A stretch of 64,000 bases of DNA from Arenibacter certesii DSM 19833 (GCF_000429545.1 NZ_AUCB01000033.1:1-64000), one strand, 5' to 3'; positions 1 through 8,548 are shown, counted from the first letter of the stretch. Translations and numbers: made by a program. Notes: generated by a model not told the origin, from the letters alone.

Positions 1-676
1 CAAGGAGTTTAATATCAAAAGATCATTCGCTTCCATTAGTTTTTGGTCCCACTCCATCAGGCTCATCATATCGAACATGCCCTCGGTAACGATCAGCCTA
101 CTGTTTCCGTTCTGGAGGTGAGTGACGTCTTTTGGGGAGCTGGAATTCTTATAGTATTTGTTCCGCAATTCCCAACCTCCGGAGCTGTTCGCTAAGCCTA
201 GGGCGAAATACATCTTGTCCTTAAACCTATAATGGACTTCCTTGCACAGTTTTCTGGCGGTTAATATGGAGATCCCTCTTTTCATTACATATTCCCCTAG
301 CGCAAAATGGCTCAGTTCCTTAACATACTTAATCTCGATCTTATCCTGTTTATCTTCTTTAAAAAGTGGCTGCTGAAAAGAAAAAGAGTTTTGACCGTTT
401 TGTAGCCATTCCAATGTTTCCCTTACCGATGTTTTGTTGACCAGGCAAATAAGATCAATTACATTTCCCCCTTTCCCTATGCCGTGGTCGTACCACCGGT
501 TCAGTTTCTTGGAGACTTTAAAAGAGGCTTGGGTTTCTGAGCGGAACGGACTCAGGAACCAAGCTTCTTTATCAGATTCTTTGGTAGGAAAGTGCCCGAG
601 TTTTGCCAGCGCTTTTTCGATGGGAAAAGCTCGGGCTCTTTCACACGTCAGCTTAATGGTTCTTTCTTTTTTCATC
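1..676 (-). CDS. CHC2/Toprim DNA primase-like protein of a mobile element (3' part beyond window)
   Basis: The reading frame is open from an ATG at 676-674 to the window edge, giving 225 visible residues; the C-terminus is missing. Residues 40-54 (FLSPFRSETQASFKV) and the following WYDHGIGKGGNVIDLI resemble the degenerate CHC2 zinc-finger region of island primases. Residues 194-206 (LIVTEGMFDMMSL) match the first Toprim motif, with E198, G199 and D202. Such proteins make primers for replication of integrative or mobilizable elements. The VapE-type ATPase and HTH gene lie upstream on the same strand, separated by a repeat-rich gap. The family call rests on motifs only, and which end of the element lies to the left is unknown. 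Confidence 0.82.
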
Positions 677-703
677 AGTTAATTCTTTTTTTTCGTTTTC
701 TCT

Positions 704-884
704 TACCTTCTTACCTAAGTCCCTGTTCATAGGGGATGAGAGCTAGGGTAGGTTGTTTTTTCATCTTACCTATCTTACCTAATAGGTAGGATAGGTAATA
801 CCTAGGTAACTTGGGGTTAATACATCTTACCTAAGGAAGCTCCCGCAGTTAGGGCGGTCATGGCCTGTTAGGTAACTAGGTAAG
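704..884. repeat. Iteron-like cluster of TTACCTA / TAGGTAA motifs
   Basis: In 181 bases the 7-mer TTACCTA occurs at 712-718, 767-773, 776-782 and 828-834, and its complement TAGGTAA at 793-799, 804-810, 870-876 and 878-884. Near-copies are seen at 704-709, 784-789 and 800-805, and TACCTAGGTA at 800-809 is a perfect palindrome. The cluster fills the gap between the VapE-like gene and the primase-like gene. Dense short repeats next to replication genes are typical of iteron origins or of multi-site operators. Which one applies here is inference. Confidence 0.85.
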
Positions 885-900
885 TAGAATTGCACTTTTT

Positions 901-2094
901 CTACAGTTCTAATTCCCAAGGACCTTTGGAAAACACAGATTTGGCCAGATATCCATAAACCTGACGTTCGGGATGTTTCACCCGTTGGAAGTTGAACCCC
1001 GATAAGGCGCGTCCTAGATTTACTTGGCTCAGCCTTACATTTAAGCCGCTTAACTTCACCAATACATCCGAGGCGGTCACGAAATCGTTCATATCATTTG
1101 ATTTTTTATAGTATTTGGAAATCAACTCTTCCTCGGTGGTCAATTTGGTGTATTTTTTATTACGTATCTCGTTCTCCTTAATATCCGTTAGCGTGAGTTC
1201 CGGGTTGAAGTTTGGGTCAGAGTAAGCGAGGTGGTAGGCCTGGACCCAGACGTTCTTTATTTTCACTTCCTTGGAGTAGGAGAAATCAATTTTATCCATT
1301 AGTTCAAAGCATAACCAGCGTACAGATCCAGTCTCATCATTTAGAAAGGACGACATATTGGTAGAACCCAAAAACGAACAGATCCTGGGTAGGGTAGTAT
1401 TTTTTCGGTCATAGGGCAGGCGTTCGTTAATGAAGGTCTTGGAAAAGAAGGCTTTCAGGGCATTCACGTCTTTTTTGGTCAGCACGGCCAATTCGTCCAA
1501 GTTGTAGAGGAAGTTCCGGCACAACTGGATCCTAGCATCCTTATCATTACTGATGTCCTCCGCCATATAATCAGCGAGTTCTGGGGGACAGATAAAGCGG
1601 CACCAGGTAGATTTCCCCGAGCTCTGTCCCTTATGGCTTATGATCAAAGCTTGTTTGTTGAAGTAGCCCGGTTCTAGGGCACATTTTATGGCACGGACCA
1701 ACCATTTTTTTAAATGGTAAAGAAAAGCCTCATCATCATAGGTGGGAACGTAGGACGCCAGTTTTTGAATATAATCTTCTCCATCCCATTTGGGAAGGGA
1801 TTTAAAGTAGGCTTTTATAGGATTGTATTTGGGGATGAGTTCTGACCGGATCAGGATTTCTAGTTTCCCAGTACTGATATCGACACCAGCTTTGGCAAGT
1901 TCAATAATGAGGGAATTGAGGTTCAGATAGGACCATTGAGCTCGTTTCTTGAACGATATCTGGAAATCATGGGATATCTCATTGTACATAATATCGTACT
2001 TCCCTTCCAAGTATTCAATGGTATAATCGTAGATCGTCTTTTTCTTGGCATCCTCTACCTTGTAAAGCTGCCCCCGATGGTCACCGACAATCAT
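901..2094 (-). CDS. VapE/virulence-associated E family P-loop ATPase (island replication helicase-like)
   Basis: The protein has 397 residues. Residues 156-163 (GQSSGKST) form a Walker A, 195-201 (FLYNLDE) a Walker B, and SFLGSTN at 240-246 a sensor-type asparagine motif. This arrangement is that of the VapE / primase-C-terminal helicase families carried by phages and genomic islands. The N-terminal 100 residues resemble the domain that precedes the ATPase in Bacteroidota members. The ATG overlaps the stop of the upstream HTH gene in ATGA, so the two are translationally coupled. It probably unwinds the element's origin together with the primase encoded downstream. The biochemical role is inferred from the family. 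Confidence 0.85.
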   Translation of the reverse strand: MIVGDHRGQLYKVEDAKKKTIYDYTIEYLEGKYDIMYNEISHDFQISFKKRAQWSYLNLNSLIIELAKAGVDISTGKLEILIRSELIPKYNPIKAYFKSLPKWDGEDYIQKLASYVPTYDDEAFLYHLKKWLVRAIKCALEPGYFNKQALIISHKGQSSGKSTWCRFICPPELADYMAEDISNDKDARIQLCRNFLYNLDELAVLTKKDVNALKAFFSKTFINERLPYDRKNTTLPRICSFLGSTNMSSFLNDETGSVRWLCFELMDKIDFSYSKEVKIKNVWVQAYHLAYSDPNFNPELTLTDIKENEIRNKKYTKLTTEEELISKYYKKSNDMNDFVTASDVLVKLSGLNVRLSQVNLGRALSGFNFQRVKHPERQVYGYLAKSVFSKGPWELEL

Positions 2095-2378
2095 GGCCGT
2101 CTATTTTTGAAAGTATGCCTCAGAGCCTCGTTCTCAATTTCGGCCTTGGATTTTCTACTGTTCTGTAGGAGCCAATTGTTCAGTTTCCTTTTTTCAAAGA
2201 AAATCATTTTCCCGTTGGGCTTGGAGTGGGGAATAGTCCCGGAAGAAGTCAGTTTGTAAAGATAGCTTCTCGATATTCCAGTATAGTCACAGGTTTCCTC
2301 AAAAGTTAACACCTCTTTATGGGCAGTTAACAGTTTTTCCAAACGATCTAAGCGATCAAAAATTAAAATAGTGTCCAT
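2091..2378 (-). CDS. AlpA/excisionase-like helix-turn-helix protein
   Basis: This 95-residue protein has a MerR/AlpA-type winged HTH (HTH_17) at about residues 24-72: LTFEETCDYTGISRSYLYKL, followed by an SSGTIPHSKPNGK wing and FFEKRKLNNWL. Proteins of this form regulate or excise integrated elements and commonly precede the VapE and primase genes in Bacteroidota islands. An ATGA overlap couples it to the VapE-type gene. The upstream gap contains inverted and direct repeats that could be its operators. Whether it acts as excisionase, as transcription factor or as both cannot be told from sequence. Confidence 0.85.
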   Translation of the reverse strand: MDTILIFDRLDRLEKLLTAHKEVLTFEETCDYTGISRSYLYKLTSSGTIPHSKPNGKMIFFEKRKLNNWLLQNSRKSKAEIENEALRHTFKNRRP

Positions 2379-2988
2379 TTGTTTCTCTTTTAAGATTAAG
2401 AAATGAACAAAAGCGCTTTTGTTTACCTTCTATAGGTTTGTTAAAATAAAAGTAAAGAATTGATTGGGTGAAAGCCATGAGAAACACCAATAGTTATCCA
2501 CAACCAGTTGGCTCATAGTATGATGTGTCATATTACACCAAATGATAGTAAAGGAATTTTCATCTAATTTTATTTGATATCACAAAACATCAAATGATAC
2601 CAAATGCTATATTGTTCAAATTCTTGTTTTTAGGAGAAAATAGAGTTATTAACAATTGAAAACGAGGAAATTGGTGATTTGAAGGTGGAGAAAACGCAGA
2701 TTTTGTGATTTGCTAGGAGCACCAAGTACATTATTATATGTCAATTTTTTGAAATTTACTTCAAGGTTTGTGGAACTTTATGAATATTAAACCATCTGAC
2801 TTTTAGGAAAACCTACACTTGATCCAGTTTAGGGGCATGGGAAAGATCAATACGATCGAAATATTATGGACCAAAAAGAAAGTCTACCATAAGTCAGCCT
2901 AAATTTACCCTTGCTAAAAACGGCTTATATGGATGCTATTTCGTAAAATTTGAGCTTGGGCAACGGTAATCGGAGTTGGCAACTGACT
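2379..2988. other. Gene-free stretch with DnaA-box-like site and AT-rich repeats
   Basis: No convincing reading frame is present. A perfect TTATCCACA, matching the bacterial DnaA-box consensus, lies at 2494-2502. AT-rich sequence follows, with CAAATGATA repeated near 2539 and 2591 and an inverted repeat at 2572-2595. The part from 2750 to 2988 shows nothing recognisable. The stretch probably contains the promoter and operators of the HTH-VapE operon; an origin function is possible but unproven. Confidence 0.55.
2572..2595. repeat. Perfect 7-bp inverted repeat upstream of the AlpA-like gene
   Basis: ATTTGAT at 2572-2578 and ATCAAAT at 2589-2595 are separated by 10 bases. Further CAAATG half-sites flank it. 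The size and spacing suit a dimeric HTH regulator, and the site lies about 200 bases upstream of the HTH gene. Its function as an operator is a guess. Confidence 0.45.
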
Positions 2989-3306
2989 TTATTTCGTCCG
3001 TTCTATTTTTATTGGGTTTTGTCGCGTATCAAAAACGTCATTTATTTCAATTCGGTTTTCTTTAATGTTTATCCAATAAATGACTTTATAATTTTTATAG
3101 ACTAAATATCTGAATTCTTGTTCTCTATCCTTTAGAAGCTCTTCGAGTTGTCCGATTTTCGGTTGTTTTATTAGCTTTAAAGTCTCATTGTAAATTCCGT
3201 TAACGAGATTTTTTGCAATTCGGGTTCCTGCTTTTTCACGATAGTACCTATAAATTTTTTCGAGTTCTTTTTGAGAAAAATCAGTCCAAAATAATTTTAA
3301 CTCCAT
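2989..3306 (-). CDS. parE: RelE/ParE-family toxin
   Basis: The 105-residue length is typical of ParE/RelE toxins. The visible features are an N-terminal beta strand then helix hairpin (WTDFSQKELEKIYRYYREK), the FRYLVYKNYKVIYWI strands and the C-terminal VFDTRQNP, all characteristic of the ParE branch. The start overlaps the end of the antitoxin gene by 10 bases, the usual antitoxin-first order. ParE toxins poison DNA gyrase, while RelE toxins cut mRNA; the C-terminal motif favours ParE. The likely role is stabilising the island. The target is not proven by sequence. Confidence 0.9.
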   Translation of the reverse strand: MELKLFWTDFSQKELEKIYRYYREKAGTRIAKNLVNGIYNETLKLIKQPKIGQLEELLKDREQEFRYLVYKNYKVIYWINIKENRIEINDVFDTRQNPIKIERTK

Positions 3307-3539
3307 TTATCAATTTTGGCCTTTAATTCACTCGCTTCAATTAGTCGCCCATTTTTTGAATCTTCCATAGATTGGTCGATCCGAGAATTAAATTCCTCAA
3401 TTGTCATTGGTTTAAGATCTTCGTGTCCAGATTGTTGGTTTTCTTTCTTCAAGATTTTTTCTAAACGTGAAATAACCTCTTCACTTTGAATTTTTAAAAA
3501 TTCTTGAATAAGTGCTAATTTTCTCGTTTGTAAATCCAT
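3297..3539 (-). CDS. Antitoxin of the ParE-type pair
   Basis: This protein has 80 residues, is mostly helical and is strongly charged. The C-terminal half (MTIEEFNSRIDQSMEDSKNG ... LKAKIDKW) resembles the toxin-binding tail of Bacteroidota antitoxins that accompany ParE. The order and the 10-base overlap with the toxin support the assignment. The N-terminal part (residues 1-35) is predicted to be a helical coil and could dimerise or bind DNA. No classical ribbon-helix-helix signature is obvious. Autoregulation of the operon is expected from the family. Confidence 0.8.
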   Translation of the reverse strand: MDLQTRKLALIQEFLKIQSEEVISRLEKILKKENQQSGHEDLKPMTIEEFNSRIDQSMEDSKNGRLIEASELKAKIDKWS

Positions 3540-3876
3540 TTTATTTAGCTTTTAATCAAAGATACAAAATTATCAATTTGAGTTATCATTTTTTGAATTG
3601 CAGAATTTTTCAGCCAACGGTTCGGCTCGTACGCTCAGTGCGGGATCAGCACGCGATTACCTTTACCAGATCAAGCAATTGGACAAAACGAACCAAACCG
3701 TAACCTTTCAAATAAAGAACTATAGGAAGGGAGGTGGAAAAGATCAGCTTAGCTATTTCGGAGAGTCCCAAAACCGACCGATAACACTGGCACAAAACGA
3801 ACCGAAATACTCACCTGGAAGTAATTCTTTATTTTATCTACTAATTCATTGTCTGCTTCTATTTAAAGGTAGAGCA
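3540..3876. repeat. Gene-free stretch with a 12-bp direct repeat
   Basis: ACAAAACGAACC occurs at 3683-3694 and 3792-3803, 109 bases apart. The complementary core GGTTCG is at 3619-3624. The section 3610-3660 is visibly richer in G and C than the island around it. Open frames on the plus strand here have no recognisable content and odd composition, so I do not call a gene. It may be a scar of an earlier insertion or a recombination site between cargo genes. Confidence 0.5.
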
Positions 3877-4332
3877 CTATTCGCTGGTTTCTTTTTTAAG
3901 ATTAACAATTTGGTTTAGAATATTTTCACCAATCCCAATTAATGTGAGTTTTCTTAGAGGATCTAATCCCTCAATGTAATATATATTATCGCTTTTATTA
4001 TTTCCACAAAGAGTTAAAGTGTTCAAATTCGTTTTAAATCTTGTTAATTGAACTTTTCCGTCTTCAACAAACGATTTGCTCAAAATATTTAATGTGTCAT
4101 TTTCATATCCTGTATCATACTCCTCTGAATTTTGGAAACGTGAAATTATAATTTTATCGGTTGAAAACTTTAGAATTGTTGGAAATTCTTGGTAAGAATC
4201 CTCATCCACAACGAGTAAAATTTCATCCGGTAAAACTGGAATATATTCCAAGTCGGCAAAATCCTTGACTTTATATCTATCACAACCTGTTATTATGATT
4301 GAGATTAGTAATATGTAAATAATTTCCCGCAT
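3877..4332 (-). CDS. Small putative lipoprotein, function unknown
   Basis: The protein has 151 residues. A hydrophobic start (MREIIYILLISIIITGC) ends in a lipobox with the acylated cysteine at position 17, so the mature protein should be anchored in the envelope. The remainder is a mixed alpha/beta domain without motifs that I recognise. It stands alone between the toxin-antitoxin pair and an HNH-like gene, with gaps on both sides. Nothing indicates its function. Confidence 0.65.
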   Translation of the reverse strand: MREIIYILLISIIITGCDRYKVKDFADLEYIPVLPDEILLVVDEDSYQEFPTILKFSTDKIIISRFQNSEEYDTGYENDTLNILSKSFVEDGKVQLTRFKTNLNTLTLCGNNKSDNIYYIEGLDPLRKLTLIGIGENILNQIVNLKKETSE

Positions 4333-4553
4333 AGATCTTATATTTCCCCAAACCTCAATTAATGTAATAGCAAATTCTTAAACCCTCCTTTTTAGACCTT
4401 TTTTACTGGCCTCTACCGAGTTGTTTAAAGTTTTGATCTTAAAACTTTGTACTACCTGGTATTTATCCATTTAATATTCGGATGAATACGTTTGTATTTG
4501 AATGGCCCTAACCGTTTTATACACGGAGGAGACACCTGTTCAATTAGTTTCAG

Positions 4554-5327
4554 TTATTTTTTCAATATAGATTTTAAAAAATCTAATTCTTTCCCGTTCG
4601 GCAAATGCAAAACTGTCATTTCTCCATTTTCTTTTAGCATTGTTCTGGTCAAGTATTCAGGTAATTTATGATGAGATGAGTTTACATAAAACATAAATTG
4701 AAAACTGTCCAATAAAAAAACGTATCCATTTAATCCGTTCTGAAATCTTACCCGTTTCGGTTGTCCGATTAGGTTTTTCCAGCTATTTTCCGTCCGTAGA
4801 AAAGAAGTTATCATAATCGGATATTCCGATTCTTTTGGTATTATGTTTTCATATATTAATTTCCTTAATGTTTCTTCGTGTTTTTCACCTAAATCTACAT
4901 CCATGAAAATTTTTCGGTCGGTAATTGAAGCTCTCCATAATATAGAAAGAAGAAATAATTTCATTTTACCATAATCAATATTTTTGCAAATTGAATACTC
5001 AGCTCCGTCATTGGGATTCTGATAGTTTCTGCAAATTGGTGCAATTTCTGGGTCAAGATCCCTTCCGTACATTGATTTTTGCGCGTATTTTTCATAATTA
5101 GCACCTATTATTCGATTATCACAATCTTCGCAAAGTATGTTCTTGTCAAATTCGCCTGTTTGGATTTTTTTAGAACGACTTATGTCCGTATCTAAATTAT
5201 AACTCATTGCATAAAAGATGTTGTTTTCATCCTTAATTTTGTTATACATAAATTCAGGGATGATGTGTGCCTTAATCAGTTTCTTTTCCTTTAAACATAA
5301 TCTACATTTACCCATATTTAATTCCAA
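4554..5327 (-). CDS. HNH-like zinc-binding protein
   Basis: The protein has 257 residues. CRLCLKEKKLIKAHIIPEFM (C8, C11, H21) and later CEDCDNRI form the two halves of a treble-clef finger with an HIIP motif, as in HNH-like proteins of accessory islands. The remaining 180 residues show no further motif. An alternative ATG twelve bases downstream (MGKC...) fits the family start equally well. Proteins with this head are often labelled HNH endonuclease, but the full catalytic set of histidine and asparagine is not clear here. A role in defence is possible but is inference. Confidence 0.65.
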   Translation of the reverse strand: MELNMGKCRLCLKEKKLIKAHIIPEFMYNKIKDENNIFYAMSYNLDTDISRSKKIQTGEFDKNILCEDCDNRIIGANYEKYAQKSMYGRDLDPEIAPICRNYQNPNDGAEYSICKNIDYGKMKLFLLSILWRASITDRKIFMDVDLGEKHEETLRKLIYENIIPKESEYPIMITSFLRTENSWKNLIGQPKRVRFQNGLNGYVFLLDSFQFMFYVNSSHHKLPEYLTRTMLKENGEMTVLHLPNGKELDFLKSILKK

Positions 5328-5874
5328 GGTTAGGATTTAGCAACAAACTACACTATCTCTATATTCTCAGTAACTAATATAAGAGTTATTTCATAAAAAC
5401 CACCAGTGTGTGTGTGTGTGTGTGTGTGTCTAAACAGCACTACAATAATTCTCAGTCCCTTTGTTGTTTATTTTCACATTGAATATTTAAGTATTCATTC
5501 ACTGAAGTAGTTCTATATTATTATATCAGCTCTTTCGTTATTATTCTAGGAAATCTCCTAACTGGTCACTATAATATCTTGGATTATATATAGTAATAGT
5601 CAAAATATTATCCGTCACATTATCATCTGATGAAAATCTTAACAAGTATACTCTTATAAAGATGAGTGAAAGATTTTTTCACAATAATGTATTTCCTTGA
5701 AAAAAGTACTAGATCTTAATGGTTATACCAGTATTAATTTTCACAGTGCAGGATTACGGTCATATGCGGAATTTTAGACCTTTTTTGTTTAGGAACTGTA
5801 CATAGTAATTCATATAAATCGCTTTTGAACGAACGGGTCCCTCCTCCCATTAGCTTGGCAATGTCAAGTTCAAT
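5328..5874. other. Gene-free AT-rich stretch
   Basis: No supported reading frame is seen. Apart from a GT microsatellite near the left end, the sequence is AT-rich and without clear hairpins or promoter-like motifs. Confidence 0.5.
5406..5429. repeat. (GT)12 dinucleotide microsatellite
   Basis: Twelve uninterrupted GT units lie about 80 bases upstream of the start of the HNH-like gene, which reads leftward. Such tracts change length by slippage and can alter promoter spacing. No phase-variation role is demonstrated. Confidence 0.95.
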
Positions 5875-6711
5875 TTAAAAATATAAAAGTTTCCTTTCAC
5901 AAAGAAATTGCAAAGAATTATCTATACAAGTTATTTGTTGAATCCAATGGCCAAATTTATTGTATTGATATTCATAATTCCTGGTCCAAGGTTCATTTGA
6001 GATATTCGATTCAGATTTTATTAAACCACCACCATTATATGTATATAAACAATAATTAGATGGATTAAATTTGTCTTCAGTCTCTTTCACTTCACCATCC
6101 TCGTTATATTCTAGATCGAAATTAAAACTTTTAATAACTTGATTGTTTTTATTTAATTCAGATATATACACTTCTTGATATTCTCTACTGGTATCACGAA
6201 TTTCTTTAATTATATTATCGTACCGTAATGTTTGATGAAGGTACCACTCATCTATTGTGACAAATTTTTGTTCAACACATCGAATACCTTTTTCATATAT
6301 GTGATGTATTTGCCTGGTTCTTTCATATGTTGTATTAATAAACTCTCGAATGTGTTCTACGAAATTATTTTTGTCTTTATAAATCACATTATTTTCCCTC
6401 GATAAAGAATTAGTTTCTTTGTTTATTTCAAGGATTTTAGTAAGTCTATTCTGCTTATCATATGAATATTTGTATAATGATCGTGGATGAAGGTTAACGA
6501 TATGTATTAATTTGCCTTTCTTATTATAAAATGCCTCAAAACTTTCAGATGTCGCTTGTAGCTTACCTTTAGGTTGCTTAATTATCGAAACAAAGGGATA
6601 GAAGGTTTGTTGACTAATATATTTTAACCCTTTAATATAGCGGTTTTGAAATTTTCTATAACCTTCGTATGAATACATGTTACTTCTTTTTTCGCTTTGT
6701 AATCTCTCCAT
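5875..6711 (-). CDS. YD-repeat-like protein of the island, function unknown
   Basis: I choose the ATG at 6711 (MERLQ...), giving 278 residues; the frame is open upstream to 6801, but that extension is hydrophobic and unlike the rest. The body carries several short beta-strand units of the YD/RHS type: YSYDKQNRLTKILE, YTYNGGGLIKSE and YEYQYNKFGHWIQQI. Similar units occur in RHS shells and in a family of Bacteroidota secreted proteins that decode as text-like YxYD repeats. No toxin domain and no signal peptide is visible. It may be a fragment of a longer gene. Confidence 0.55.
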   Translation of the reverse strand: MERLQSEKRSNMYSYEGYRKFQNRYIKGLKYISQQTFYPFVSIIKQPKGKLQATSESFEAFYNKKGKLIHIVNLHPRSLYKYSYDKQNRLTKILEINKETNSLSRENNVIYKDKNNFVEHIREFINTTYERTRQIHHIYEKGIRCVEQKFVTIDEWYLHQTLRYDNIIKEIRDTSREYQEVYISELNKNNQVIKSFNFDLEYNEDGEVKETEDKFNPSNYCLYTYNGGGLIKSESNISNEPWTRNYEYQYNKFGHWIQQITCIDNSLQFLCERKLLYF

Positions 6712-6930
6712 ATCACCAAAACGCTCTCTCCGAACAGTCCACCAAACTGATAAAAAAATTAGGTTGAAGTAACAAAAAAGTTGTACTTCAAAAATCAACA
6801 CAAACCCAAGGCAAGTCTGCGGAAATAAGACTCCGTAACAAACATTAAGAAGAAGGCTTTCCCAAAAGAAACCGATACCGTCAACAAGATATTTAGCCCT
6901 GTCCTATCGACTGGCTGGATACTAGTATTT

Positions 6931-7398
6931 TTATTTTTCAAATAGAGTAGGAATTGTAATTAAATTCATTTTTATTTTTTCTTTAATAAGGTCAAATTTC
7001 AATGAAACTAGTTCAGGGTCATTGAATTTCCCAAAATCTTTAAGTTCTTTTGTGAATATTGCTATTGCACGTGTTGTAGATTTGTCAATATCAAAATCAC
7101 CAGGTTCTAATAAAATCTCTGTTGTAGCTAATGCAACGCAATGAAAGAACAATTTATCCCAAAAGTCAGAATTACTTTTTTTTAATGTAAAGTATAAATC
7201 TTCCAATTCTAATTCTGCATTTAATGAGAAGTAATTTATAATCGACGAAGTAATTAAGTCAGATTTTTTCCTGATATTTTTAATTTTATTTCTATTTATA
7301 AAATTGTTATTCAGAAGGTTGTAATTATTTTGATATGAACTTATATTTCTGTGACAAAATTCCATAAGGTTTTCGCCTGATATGTTATTCCAAATCAT
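6931..7398 (-). CDS. Hypothetical helical protein of the island
   Basis: The protein has 155 residues and is largely alpha-helical, with no transmembrane segment and no motif I recognise. Regular codon use and length suggest a real gene. It sits between the YD-like gene and small orphans on the same strand. The start at 7398 is the first ATG; a later one (MEFCHR, 7365) is possible. No function is proposed. Confidence 0.5.
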   Translation of the reverse strand: MIWNNISGENLMEFCHRNISSYQNNYNLLNNNFINRNKIKNIRKKSDLITSSIINYFSLNAELELEDLYFTLKKSNSDFWDKLFFHCVALATTEILLEPGDFDIDKSTTRAIAIFTKELKDFGKFNDPELVSLKFDLIKEKIKMNLITIPTLFEK

Positions 7399-7578
7399 AT
7401 TTAATTTATCGATTTTATGGTTTGACCCTTATAAAACAAGAGTATTCTATTATATTTTAGAAGGAAGTTTCCACCTTCCACTCTCACGGAACCATTCATG
7501 ATAGTATCCAATCATATGGCTCTTCTACTGTAATATACAAAAATAACTCAACCTTTTTTCAAATTGGCAGGCTGTACA

Positions 7579-7827
7579 TCAAATTAGATACTCCCTTTTC
7601 TCCACTCTCATTAGAGGAGCTTCATCACTACTAAGGGATAATCCGTCCCTGTGCCAACCATCGCTATTCTGTTTCCAATTTATGAAATTATTCATTTTGC
7701 TTTGAATCTTGTCATAGGTTCCCGAGTTCCATAAGTATACCCAAATAATGGTCATGTCTTCTAAATTACGCTTACAGCTCCAGCCAAAAAAGATGTGACC
7801 ACTGGATGGTATTATAATGATTGTCAT
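7579..7827 (-). CDS. Small hypothetical protein
   Basis: This frame of 82 residues is rich in tryptophan (five) and has no recognisable domain. It could be a genuine small gene or the remnant of a larger one, because the flanking gaps are long and the composition is uneven. Only frame length and strand agreement with the neighbours support it. Confidence 0.3.
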   Translation of the reverse strand: MTIIIIPSSGHIFFGWSCKRNLEDMTIIWVYLWNSGTYDKIQSKMNNFINWKQNSDGWHRDGLSLSSDEAPLMRVEKREYLI

Positions 7828-7940
7828 ACTTCAAATACTTTTAATAGAAGGTAGTTTTGTCGACACTCAACCAGAGATTTATGCGCATTCATCTCCATTT
7901 GGGTATTCTTAACATATTAGAGTATTTTAGCCGTAGTGAT

Positions 7941-8288
7941 TTACCCGTTCTTATCATTGAAAAGATTCAATAACTCTCTTTGAGAATCAATAATATGATT
8001 TCTTAAGACGTGTAAAGCTCTTTCCTGAATTTTTCCGAAACTTTCAGAATCTAAATTACCATAAGCAATGTGCGGAACTTCAAGGTCTAGTGTAGTAGAT
8101 AAATTGGAATCATCTTCTCCATAATAAATTATAAAAACGTCAGAACCTCTCATATGTATTTGTAAGGAGTGTTCAATGTTTTCAATGTATTCCCGGGAAT
8201 AAACTTCAGGAATTTTAAAAGTAATTTTTTGTGTGTTAGGATTAAAATCTAATAAAGTTGGGATGTAAAGTTTTCCAAGTTCAAACAT
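7941..8288 (-). CDS. Hypothetical protein of the island
   Basis: This acidic protein has 115 residues: beta strands in the first half (ITFKIPEVYSREYIENIEHS, then VFIIYYGEDDSNLSTTLDLEV) and a C-terminal helix. No signal peptide or membrane segment is seen. The balanced composition suggests a real cytosolic protein. I do not recognise the family. Confidence 0.5.
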   Translation of the reverse strand: MFELGKLYIPTLLDFNPNTQKITFKIPEVYSREYIENIEHSLQIHMRGSDVFIIYYGEDDSNLSTTLDLEVPHIAYGNLDSESFGKIQERALHVLRNHIIDSQRELLNLFNDKNG

Positions 8289-8548
8289 TGCTTATGAATT
8301 TTATATTATCTAAATATTTATTAGGAGTCAAAAACTCTACTTTTATATGAAGATAATTTTTCTATTAATTCTTCGGATTAATTATTTCTTTTTGTTTATG
8401 ATATGTATCCATTTTTTTCATATGTGTTTTTATTTAGTTTTTTACTCCAAAGCTAAATACATATGATATAGCAACTTTTTAAATATACAAGACCATTCGA
8501 TTTAGCCATAAACTTCTCATTACGTTTTGATTTTGTTACCACCAGTAT

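Noticed and set aside
434-682. Plus-strand 82-codon frame opposite the primase gene
   Set aside because: It is the antisense shadow of the minus-strand primase frame, which carries clear CHC2-like and Toprim motifs.
3598-3918. Plus-strand 106-codon frame in the repeat-bearing gap
   Set aside because: No recognisable domain, unnatural composition, and it runs into the lipoprotein gene on the opposite strand.
3540-5327. Integron-like attC sites between island cargo genes
   Set aside because: Core-like GTT/AAC pieces were seen near gene ends, but no site had the paired inverted structure of attC.
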